From Stachybotrys elegans (Eukaryota; Ascomycota; Sordariomycetes; Hypocreales; Stachybotryaceae), in the NCBI GenBank assembly GCA_020746835.1, contig JAGPNK010000015.1, positions 558,001 to 622,000 of the forward strand: 64,000 nt of DNA, given 5' to 3'. This document shows positions 1-9,613 of the stretch, one piece after another; the stretch's first letter is position 1; every line of letters begins with the position of its first letter. A model generated the notes under the pieces. The model worked only from the letters and a program-made list of their open reading frames with translations, was not told where the DNA came from and made no database searches. The translations under genes were made by a program, and so were the position numbers.

Positions 1-143
1 CGACTGACAGAGGCCAATCAATGTTCTGAATAGCGTAATCCGCGTCCTTGCCATATCCACAGCACAATCAACTTGTCCGGCTAAGCCGAGGCTGCCAACT
101 CACGCTGACAAGTAGATATATAGTTTCGTCGAGTGGCATTTCA

Positions 144-1392
144 ATGTCATTCTTCAGAGCGCAAGATCATCCGCCGATATCTCTCGCTCTAGACGACCCA
201 ATGATGACGGCCGTTTCTAACATTAAGTATAACGTCGGCACAGCCGAGTGGACCTTGGATGCTGCAAACTTGCAACGCCAGAATGACCTTCTCACGAAAA
301 TATTTGAGTTGAACCTAAATGGTCTTGATTCTGGACCTCTATACGTAGGCCCCACAGCGCATAATGCAACATCGCCCACAGAACCCTTACAGAAACTGAT
401 CTTGGTTACCATCAGGGAAATGGTGGCTGTGAGCAGTTTATCGGCCGTTCCGGGGCCCTGAAGCATCTTCAAATTACCTCGAAGGTCCCAGGTGGCTACC
501 TCCCGGGTGGATCTACCCCGGAGGCGGTTTCCAAGTTCCTGGACGGTACGCTGAAGAGCTTGGGTGTTGAAAAGGTCATTGCACTCATCGGAAGCCTCAC
601 GGCTCTTCACCGGCGCTGACAGGCCACTGGCCGCAGATCCCCATTTACCTTATCCACGCTCCAGACGACTCTGTACCCGTCTCCGAAACACTCGATGCCT
701 TGCAAGAGCACTATAAACAGGGCAAGTTTGAGGAGGTGAGGTACTACTCGCCTGGAGACCCAAGCGACGTTTGCTGACTACTAGCAAAGCTTGGCCTGTC
801 CAATTTCACGGCAGAGCAGACGAGGGAAGCCTACGAATACTGCAAAGCCAAAGGCTACATTCTCCCGACGGTATACCAGTTAATGTATAGCTTGGTCAGC
901 CGAAACAGCGAGGCAGAACTGTTCCCCACTCTGCGGGAGCTCGGCTTTGTTGTACAAGTCTACTCGCCCATCGCAGGCGGCTTCCTGGCCAAGACGTCTG
1001 AGGACATCCGAGCCGGCAAGGGGAAGTGGACCAAGACGACCTTCCTGGGCCAGCTGCTGCACCAGTCCTACAACAAACCCGAGCTGCTCGAATACCTCGA
1101 CAAGTTCAACGACCTGGCTACGGAGGCGGGCGTCAGCAAGGTGGAGCTTGCATATCGTTGGGTGCGGTGGCACTCGGCGCTTCGGGACGGCGACACCCTG
1201 ATCCTCGGGGCAAGCAACGCGAAGCAGCTCGAGGAAACGGTGCGCCAGCTAGGGAAAGGGCCGCTGGAAGATTGGATTGTCGAGCGGCTGGCGACAATGT
1301 GGAAGTCTATTTCGGCACACGCCAATGATAACTTCTATAGATCCTATGTTGAGTTGCTTCGGGCAGGGTCAAGCGGAGAGATGACTGTCTAG
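144..1392 (+). CDS. Aldo-keto reductase (AKR7/aflatoxin-aldehyde-reductase-like), 4 exons
   Basis: Proposed exons are 144-344, 416-574, 637-735 and 790-1392, encoding 353 residues. The first ATG could instead be 201, giving 334 residues, which is nearer the family length. The introns (71, 62 and 54 bp) keep phase 0 and end in CAG, CAG and AAG; the second donor (GTCATT) is weak. The spliced frame gives the full AKR catalytic tetrad: Asp62 and Tyr67 (GLDSGPLYG), Lys90 (ITSK) and His127 (LIHAPD). It continues with LGLSNF and a QLMYSLVSR stretch typical of AKR7-like fungal proteins. The family performs NADPH-dependent reduction of aldehydes and ketones in the cytosol. Read without splicing the locus looks broken; splicing makes it intact. 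The substrate cannot be told. Confidence 0.8.
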
Positions 1393-1514
1393 ACGGTATA
1401 GGTTTTGTAGCTGGGGGCTAGTAGTGTCTTACGTGTGGCAGTGCTCGTGTACTGTCTAATGTATCGTTCGGTTTATAGAAAAAATCGTTGCAAGATAGCA
1501 GCTGGCGATTATAT

Positions 1515-2645
1515 TCAGGGCTTATGTGTATTCTTATAGAGATCCCCCAATGTCTTCATAGCTTCATCTGCAGAACTAAATTTTCCTTGCCAACACCCTT
1601 GAATAATACTTGTAGTAAGCAGGTGACCTGTCTCTGGAAAGAGCCGGTTCTGGAATCTGCGTGTTACCTCGTATTCCGGGAGGCTATTATAGGGCTCTTC
1701 GCCAGCCTCGATGAGATAAATGACTGAGCCAAGCGCGAAGATGTCGTCCTTACAAGTAGGGATATAGTCCTTCCTCCAATGCCGAGATTGATACCTGGAG
1801 CCTGGGCAGCCAGCAAAAACAGGCTGCCCCTGAAGCAAGCTCCCCGTAAATGCACTCCTCCCATGGAGAAGGCTTCCGGCAAAATCACAAAGCAGCAAGT
1901 TGCAGTCTGCATCAACCAGGAAGTTGCGAGGCGTGAGATCAGTGTGCACCACTCCTGCGAGATGGATGTAGGATACACTTGAAACTGCTTGCTGAATCCA
2001 CTTCCTTTGTATATCAAGACTAATATTGTGCTCCTTGATGTAGTTCTCTAAGTCACCGTTAACCTGGTTTTCGAGAGTTAACGTGCAGGATTGGATGTCA
2101 AAGTCGATAAGCCGTGGGATATATGAAGTAGGCCGCAGCAAGCGATATATCTCGATTTCGCGTTCCATCTTCTGGCGGTTTTCCTGTTCTTCGATGGGGC
2201 TGTAAGGGTTTCGCAACACGGATTTAATGACATGGCCAGAAGGTAATCGTTCAACAAGTGCCGTTCCACCGAGGCGAACAAAGTGCCCCTTAGTAACGTA
2301 GTGCACTTCCCCATCGCGATCAGGTGGGACTTCGAAGATGGCGTCTGACCATTGTGGGTGACTCTTCCTTTCCCATTCGCCTGGAACCGGAAGATAGCGA
2401 AGGCTTTGGAATGACAGCGACGCGGCATCATTATGGGTGCTGACAGAAGGGTGGTCCTTGATAAGAGCTGATCCCGACCTGCTTAGAAAAAAGGGTCGAA
2501 TACTGGACGTGATGCGCGCCCAGACGTTGCAAGGTGGGCCACAGAGACCCAGAGCATAGTCGCTGATGCACCACACTGCAAAACTCAGCGCAACACCACC
2601 GCCAAGCAGCAGTGTATTCCGGGTGGGGGTTCCCCACGGGGCCAT
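1515..2645 (-). CDS. Kinase-like protein with an N-terminal membrane segment
   Basis: A single open frame of 376 residues from the ATG at 2645. Upstream in-frame sequence has no ATG, so the start is either here or on an unseen exon. A hydrophobic stretch around residues 10-37 suggests a membrane anchor. The kinase fold shows the catalytic-loop HTDLTPRN (His234, Asp236, Asn241) and a DFAG motif (Asp254) where most kinases have DFG. A VIKSV lysine near residue 141 is a candidate ATP-binding Lys. The C-terminal part matches the small lobe-to-helix pattern of fungus-specific kinase-like proteins. HTD in place of HRD and DFA in place of DFG suggest a divergent or weakly active kinase. Substrate and pathway are unknown. 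Confidence 0.75.
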   Translation of the reverse strand: MAPWGTPTRNTLLLGGGVALSFAVWCISDYALGLCGPPCNVWARITSSIRPFFLSRSGSALIKDHPSVSTHNDAASLSFQSLRYLPVPGEWERKSHPQWSDAIFEVPPDRDGEVHYVTKGHFVRLGGTALVERLPSGHVIKSVLRNPYSPIEEQENRQKMEREIEIYRLLRPTSYIPRLIDFDIQSCTLTLENQVNGDLENYIKEHNISLDIQRKWIQQAVSSVSYIHLAGVVHTDLTPRNFLVDADCNLLLCDFAGSLLHGRSAFTGSLLQGQPVFAGCPGSRYQSRHWRKDYIPTCKDDIFALGSVIYLIEAGEEPYNSLPEYEVTRRFQNRLFPETGHLLTTSIIQGCWQGKFSSADEAMKTLGDLYKNTHKP

Positions 2646-4016
2646 AGAAGCCGATTGAACCGATCCATCATGGTTTGTATTCCCGGAGTAGCGCTGTAAC
2701 CAATGACTAGGTCGAGGACGTAGTGTTATACTTCCGTCTTGCACGCAATCGAATGTTAGAAAGCTTAATCTAACAATAAATTAATAGGTTTACCTCCCTT
2801 TATCTCGCTAACGCGGGACCGGCAGAACGTTGACCCCATGAAGAGAGACAAGTAGGAATCACGTGCTCTCTTCAAACTGGTTAACATACCCTGATTGGTG
2901 CGTCAATTGAATGCATTCTTGTCCAGCTGGTCGGCAGATACACTGCGAGGTAGCGATGGCAATCTAACGATAACGTTTTCTGCATAATTGTCCTCCAGGC
3001 AAGCGCTCGATGTCTTGCCTGTCTATGCATTCAAATTAGTCACGGAGCAAAAGGGTCAGCGACGTAGGGCCTTGAGTATTCCTTCAACCAGGCATCGAGG
3101 AACAGGGTAAGGGCGGTATCAAGGCGAACCAGTGTCCATCTATCGCTTTCCGGGATTCGAATAGTTGGATATACCGCCTCCTTCAGTTAAACTTCGTCGT
3201 TAAGGGGGAGGGCTGTGAATATGATGCCACTAGTATTCACTAATTGTTGTCAGTCGGTCCTGGGGATCCTGGGGACGCCATGAGGTACACCGACCCCAGC
3301 GTTTAGATCGGGCGTTTTATATCCAGGAGCAACATTATTGTCCTCTTGTTATGTCAACTGTCAAGACCCGGTTCCAGCCATAGTGTCTACTTGGTATCCG
3401 TAGTTACTTGAGATGGTACTGGCACTAGACCCTGACAAGAAGGACATGGATAATGACAGCATCGGCAAAAAGAAACCATCATCGGCAAAAAACATACAAC
3501 AGCCGGTGTTCGCTGGTCGTCACCGACCCAACTACTAATCTGCCCCTTACCAGTTTGACTAGGGGGGAGCGGACGGGACCCCGTATTTTCTGGTAGGTAT
3601 GGTCGTATGTGGCAGGTGAGAGGGCAATATGCCCTATATAGGGTCGCGAATGGTGTGATATTGAGCTAGGGTTTTGGCGATTTTGGCCATTAATCCCTAT
3701 CGGCACTTTATGAATTGGAACGTTTGTTTATCTTACCCCCGGTAACCCCTCTTGCCAAGGTAACGATCCAAGGTAACATTGCCACTGAAAAGACCAGGAT
3801 GCTCTAAGCGAACAGATCAACTATGTGAGGATGTGCGAAGGATCTTGCTTGTCAGTATCTTTATATGCATTATTGGAGTGGAGAACAGCTCCAACATGAA
3901 TACTACCATGGAGTACGCAGATAAGAACTCGACACCTTCCTCAAAGGCGAAGAGGGCTGGTGGTTGATCAGTTACCATACTCGTGGGACGTTGACCAGAT
4001 TCGCAACACCATAACC
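2646..4016. other. Intergenic region without recognised gene
   Basis: About 1.4 kb with no convincing coding frame or splice pattern. A short direct repeat, CATCGGCAAAAA, occurs near 3459 and 3480. It must hold the promoters of the kinase-like gene (leftwards) and the S9 peptidase (rightwards). No known binding site was recognised. Confidence 0.4.
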
Positions 4017-6338
4017 ATGGTCAGCATCAAGTCACTGTCGGCCCTTCGGGGAGCCGCGCTTCTCCTAGCTACGGCATGGACGGCCACGGTAGCAGCAAAG
4101 CCCGACCTCGACAGGTCTGTCTCGCTGCGCGCCGACTGGATGTACCTGACCCGCGACATTCCTGATCTGCCCCAATGGTCACACGCCGGCAAGCGCTTCC
4201 ACTACCGCAAGACAGTTGACGATGGTTTCGCCTTCGTCGAGGTCTTTGCCTGCTCTCTCCGTCGCCGCGACCCCTTTGACGCTGTCAAGCTCGCTAGTAC
4301 CCTGAGCCAGGTGACTGGAACCACCTACCAGGCGCTGAGGCTCCCGTTCGAGACCTTTTCCTATGTCTCAGACGGCGATGATAGCGCCATATCGGTATCT
4401 GTCGCGGGGTCACGCTGGACATGCACAATTGGGGAGGGAGGCGAGGCGGAGGCATACGCATGTGTTCGACCGCCATCAGGGGGAGGCGCGGGGAACCGAC
4501 CTCGCGGCTTCGGTGTTGTGCGCGATCTCACGGTGCCTGCCAACAACCCTCCGCGCAGGTCTCCCAACGGCGCATGGGAAGTCTTTGTTGAGAATGATAA
4601 TGTCGTGCTTCGCGCCGCGCGCAGCAATGACACACCCAGGCCTCTCAGCTCGGACGGCACTGCCGATAACTTTTACGACCCTGAGACGATTGTCTGGTCA
4701 CCCGACTCGACCAAGCTGGTGGTGTATCGTGTGAAACCTGGCTACGCCCGGCAGGTTGTCCGCGTCGAAGCAGCACCGACGTCGCAGAAGCAGCCCATAG
4801 TGCGCACTCAGCTCTACCCCAAGCCGGGCGACGACATCGACCAGGAGCAGCCCGTGCTTTTCTACGTAGACGAGGAGTTAGAGAGCATTGAGATTGACGC
4901 GGACCTGTTCCCCACGCCGTGGCAGCTATCGAGGCCCGTCTGGCGCCGCGACAGTTCCGAGTTCGTCTTCGATTACCAGCGGCGCGGCCACTCACAGGCA
5001 CGCGTGATTTCTGTAGATGGCGCGACGGGCACCCCTAGGGCTATCGTGACGGAGGAAGCCGACACCTTTGTCTATGCTGACCGGCGCTGGCGCTACGACG
5101 TTGGCGACGGCAGCAGAGAGATGCTCTGGATCTCGGAGCGCGATGGCTGGCGCCACCTGTATCTCGTCGGCACAGCCAATGGGACCATTGAGCAGATCAC
5201 CAAGGGCGACTGGCTGGTGCGTGACGTGATCAGAGTTGACGAGCAGAGACGTCTTATCTGGTTCTCTGCTAATGGCATCGATGTGGATGAGGGCAAGGAT
5301 CCCTACTTCAAGCACTTCTTCCGCATTGGCTTCAACGGCTCCAACTTGACCCGTCTCACCACCGCCGATGCCTCTCACGAACTCACCTTCTCTCCAGATT
5401 CGTCACTCTACGTCGACACGTACTCCCGCGTTGATCTCCCTACTATCTCGGAGCTGCATCGTGCCGATGGCTCCTTGATAGGGACTATAGAGACGGGCGA
5501 CATCTCCCGTCTGACCGATGCCGGCTTCCGGGCCCCCGAGGTCTTTGTTGCCAAGGGGCGCGACAACGCTACCGACATCTGGGGTCTGATCGTGCGCCCA
5601 TACAACTATGACCCGGACAAGACATACCAGGTCATCGAGAACATTTACGCTGGTCCGCACGACAGCTTCGTTCCCAAAACCTTCTGGCCCTTTGGGTACC
5701 ACTCTGGAGGTGACAAGGTCATTGGCATGCAGGCCCAGGCCGACCTCGGCTTCATCGTTGTTCAGATGGACGGCATGGGCACTGCCAACCGCAACAAGGC
5801 CTTCCACGACGTCGCTTGGAAGGACCTCGCCGACTCGGGCTTCCCGGACCGCATCCTCTGGCATCGCGCCGTCGCTGCACAGGATCCCAGCTACGACATC
5901 AGTGGCGGTGTGGGCATCTACGGTGCCTCTGCGGGCGGGCAGAGCTCCCTCAATGCACTGCTCTTCCATGGCGATTTTTACCGCTTCGCCGTTGCGTACG
6001 CGGGATGCTACGACAATCGCATGGATAAGATCAGCTGGAACGAGCAGTGGCTCGGATGGCCCGTTGACGAGAGCTACTCAGCCGCGTCGGGCGTCGACCA
6101 CGCCGACAAGCTCAAGGGTCAGATCCTGCTTATCAGCGGAGAGCAGGACTCCAACGTAGACCCGGCCTCGACTATGCAGGTGGTCGATGCGCTCGTCAGG
6201 GCGGACAAGGACTTTGAGCTGCTCATCGTTCCAGGGGGTGAGCATACTGTTGGCCGCTCGACGGAGCCGATTGACTATGTGCAGCGAAGGCAGTTTGACT
6301 TTTTCGTTCGCAAGATGCTCAACAAGACGGCCATATGA
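4017..6338 (+). CDS. Secreted S9 family peptidase (dipeptidyl-peptidase-like)
   Basis: A single-exon gene of 773 residues. The ATG at 4017 sits in ACCATGG and begins a signal peptide (about residues 1-26, ending near TVAAKP). The open frame extends upstream without an ATG. The N-terminal two thirds is a beta-propeller like DPPIV_N, and the C-terminal part is an alpha/beta hydrolase. The catalytic triad is visible: Ser638 in GASAGG, Asp711 in EQDSNV and His743 in GGEHTV. S9 DPPIV-type enzymes cleave X-Pro or X-Ala dipeptides or other short oligopeptides, here outside the cell or in the vacuole. The nucleophile elbow is GASAGG rather than the GWSYGG of classical DPPIV, so specificity may differ. 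Confidence 0.85.
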   Translation: MVSIKSLSALRGAALLLATAWTATVAAKPDLDRSVSLRADWMYLTRDIPDLPQWSHAGKRFHYRKTVDDGFAFVEVFACSLRRRDPFDAVKLASTLSQVTGTTYQALRLPFETFSYVSDGDDSAISVSVAGSRWTCTIGEGGEAEAYACVRPPSGGGAGNRPRGFGVVRDLTVPANNPPRRSPNGAWEVFVENDNVVLRAARSNDTPRPLSSDGTADNFYDPETIVWSPDSTKLVVYRVKPGYARQVVRVEAAPTSQKQPIVRTQLYPKPGDDIDQEQPVLFYVDEELESIEIDADLFPTPWQLSRPVWRRDSSEFVFDYQRRGHSQARVISVDGATGTPRAIVTEEADTFVYADRRWRYDVGDGSREMLWISERDGWRHLYLVGTANGTIEQITKGDWLVRDVIRVDEQRRLIWFSANGIDVDEGKDPYFKHFFRIGFNGSNLTRLTTADASHELTFSPDSSLYVDTYSRVDLPTISELHRADGSLIGTIETGDISRLTDAGFRAPEVFVAKGRDNATDIWGLIVRPYNYDPDKTYQVIENIYAGPHDSFVPKTFWPFGYHSGGDKVIGMQAQADLGFIVVQMDGMGTANRNKAFHDVAWKDLADSGFPDRILWHRAVAAQDPSYDISGGVGIYGASAGGQSSLNALLFHGDFYRFAVAYAGCYDNRMDKISWNEQWLGWPVDESYSAASGVDHADKLKGQILLISGEQDSNVDPASTMQVVDALVRADKDFELLIVPGGEHTVGRSTEPIDYVQRRQFDFFVRKMLNKTAI

Positions 6339-6679
6339 TAGAGGGGAATGTATTGCAGTTGCTCTCGATCGACGTAGTTAATGCTACTAGTTCTGCCTCT
6401 TCCTGTAGGAATGGGGAATCCAACCTTGACTGCGGCGCTTGCAAGGAAACAAATGATTTCTGAGTAAGTACAAGATTCTGCCTATCAAACTGCCCTCCGA
6501 TGAAGGACAGGGCCTGGAGGCTTGGCCTGGCCCGCTTGCTTTTCAGCTCCGCGCTCCGCCACCAGGGCTGAGAATGCTGAGGCATGGTGTGGTGGATTTA
6601 ATGAGCACCATCCCCTCTCCCAATCAATAAAGGGCAGCTGTCGAGTGCTTCATTCTCCGGGCTTCAAACGTAGACAAGA

Positions 6680-9100
6680 ATGCCTACCATACTAACATTC
6701 GACACTGACGCTGCCGATGTGCCCCAAGACACGAATGACTGGATACATTTGCAGGAGCGCGGTAATTCCGACAGCGATAATTCCGACAGCGAATATGAAG
6801 ACGAGTTGTTCGCCAAGTACAGTCGCTTCCGGCCTCTCAACAAACTCATAAGAAGGAGCTACCAGGTGGCGAGTGAATACAAGGACCGCTTCAAATCTGC
6901 CCTGACGAGAGCAGGTCTATGCAAGGCACGAATTTACCGTGATGGAGTGACGGGCAATTGCTTGGCTTGCCGAGGCATGGACGTCCTCTTCACCGCATTC
7001 CGGGAGCTCGAAATAGCTGCCAAAGCGGGGTGTCCCTCATGCGGCATTCTCGCTGAGGCCGTACGGCGCTACTTTCCCGAGGCCATCTCGAGTCCAAACC
7101 TCACCCCTTCAGCAGAATGGAACTCAGGTTGCGCTGGACGTCAGTTTGTCCGTACCAATATCAAGTCTTCGGAGCAACCTGGTGCTCTGGGTGTTCTTGT
7201 CTTATTGCAAAGTGGGCTAGGCCTAAGTGATATATTCACAGGCTTCAGGAAAGGCACGGCGGCTCGGATTCTTGGTGAACTAAACTTCTTTGGCGTCCAA
7301 GGTTAGTTTTCGTCAACCAAACCACTCAACTGTTGATCAACGGGCTGAAGCTACCTTGCAGGGGATGCTACGCCGTGGAATACGGTCGGTTTGGCACGCA
7401 ACATCTCTGGGAATACCTCTTCCGCAAAAGCTCTACGTTGGGCCCAGGACTGCTTGCAGAAGTGTGTGGATGGACACACGCTTTGCAAGACTCTGGATAA
7501 TTCCAAACTCCCTCCCCTTGTCTTAGACCTTGGTTGCGCTAATCAAGATGGGAATCCCGACTGCCCGGCCGACATCCGGCTCTACAAAAGCGAGGATACA
7601 CGGGCTCGCTATGTGTGCTTGAGCTACTGCTGGGGCGGTCCTGTCGAGATTCGGCTAACCAAAGAGCGGTATCGGTCTTATACAAACAACATTTCTTGGT
7701 CGATGCTCCCGAAAGGGTATCAAGATGCTATCGAACTGACGAGAAAGCTGGGAATCCGCTATATCTGGATTGACTCACTCTGTATCATCCAAGACGACAA
7801 CGCCGACTGGGAGATTCAGGCATCCCTGATGACTGAAATATTCCAGAACGCCTACCTGACCATTGCTGGCACCAAATCGCGAAATCCAAACGACGGCTAC
7901 TTTTCAGTCAGCCCAGCAAAATACAAGTCATCAAGAATAGAACACGAGGATAAAGAGGGAACCCTGAGGCACGCCTATGTTCGATGCACCATTCCTCATT
8001 TCTTCTCAACCAAGGCCGCCCGAGGTACCGACTATAGTCCTGGCGATTTCCCGCTGCTGCAAAGGGGGTGGGTGTTCCAGGAGCGTCTTCTCTCGCCCCG
8101 CCTCTTACACCTCGGTGACGTTGAAATGGCATGGGAGTGCAACGAAACCTGCGCCTGCGAGTGCATAGGTGAGACCAGAACCTACGACTCGGAGCCGCGG
8201 TGGGTCCACACAAAGGGCAAGCATGCTCGGAATCTGGCCAAGGCGACTAGCTGGAAGGATTTGCAGCCTGAATGGAGGAGTATCGTGGAGCATTACACAC
8301 GGACCAACTTGACTTTTGATAAGGACATATTCCCTGCCATTTCTGGCGTGGTCAAGGATATGCAGCGGTTCAGGAGTGATCAGTATCTGGCGGGTATATG
8401 GGAATCAAGCGCTCTCGAGGACCTGGCCTGGCTCACAGTCAACAGCAACAGACCCAGACCTGAAGCGTGGAGAGCGCCTTCGTGGTCATGGGCCTCTGTC
8501 AAATCACCCATAGTCTATCGCAACTACCGCACCGTTCTCTCAAGCGAATACATCGAGGACACAGATCCTCAAGCTCAGCACACGGTGCTCCTCAAGGCGT
8601 CCGTCACACCCAAGGGAAAAGATCCCACTGGTGAGATTCAAGCTGGACACCTGGTGCTGTTCGGTCCCGTCCTCTCAGCACAGCTACTAGGGGATATTGA
8701 CGGCTTGTACGTTGCCAAATGTTTCTTGGCGGACCGTGTGAGGCTGCATACATTATTCAAGGCAGATTATGACCTGGCAGCTCCCGGTCCTGGACATGTA
8801 CCTGTCGGAAGCCAGATTTATCTGCTGCACTTGTGTCAGGAGCCAAGATTCAAGAACAAGGAAAGGAGAGACATGCAGCGCAAACAGTTCGCGCTCGTGC
8901 TGAGAAGGGTGGACAATGACACTACTGACGATCAGGCACAGCGTGGGCGGGAAGAGGAATCTGATGAGGTAGATGGGCTGAGAGATACCAGTAACGGTAC
9001 CTATGAGCGAATAGGCTTGCACATTATCACTCCGGATGAAAGCGACGAAGCGGAATACATTGCGGAACATGGTGTTGCCTGTGTCGTAAAGCTGATATGA
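6680..9100 (+). CDS. HET-domain protein (heterokaryon incompatibility)
   Basis: Two exons, 6680-7301 and 7362-9100, joined across a 60-bp intron (GTTAGT...TTGCAG) in phase 1, give 786 residues. The HET domain starts near residue 291 with YVCLSYCWGG. It continues with the TRKLGIRYIWIDSLCIIQ block and the QNAYLTIAG block that define the family. The N-terminal part has an acidic leader and a CLAC...CPSC pair that may bind metal. The C-terminal half shows the WRAPSWSWAS motif usual in long HET proteins. HET domains trigger cell death on non-self fusion in fungi. The next gene downstream on the same strand is a HeLo-NACHT gene, which supports a defence or allorecognition setting. Confidence 0.9.
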
Positions 9101-9613
9101 GAGAGTAGGTGCGTGGAGCGAGGGAAAAAGAACAACATCTATGCGAACAACGATGGTTGGTTGCCCTGCTGCCCGCAGGACCAAAGAACAGAGTCAAAAT
9201 AAAGGGACCGTCAGAATCACCCGTTGGCCGGGGCGAGAGAACAATGAGGCGGCAGTCAGTTTCTTTCAAGAATGCATGAATCTCTGTTACTTCCACTTAA
9301 TGACCATGGTCAGAGTATCCATAGAACTACCAGTCACAAGATAGAGAAGCTGCAAATTCTGCCTTGTTGATCGCCTGAGGCCTGGCAGGGGGATGCGGTG
9401 AAACGTCAAACAGCGTAAGCCCCAGCGATTCGCTTAATGCTATTGGTTCTCTATGTGAAGGCCAGATTCGTCGGCAGATGCCTGGGTGTACACAGCCACA
9501 GTGCTCAGCTTATTTTCCCCCAACATAACCCCCAGCCCTTTCCCACCGTTCCCCTCCTCAATAACCTTTGCCGAGATTACTGAGCTGACTTCTCTAAGAA
9601 CTCCAATTCCAAG

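Noticed and set aside
345..789. The aldo-keto reductase as a broken pseudogene
   Set aside because: All three apparent breaks are explained by short introns that restore the catalytic tetrad in one frame.
5403..5969. A 188-codon minus-strand frame inside the S9 peptidase gene
   Set aside because: It lies wholly opposite conserved catalytic sequence and has no family features.
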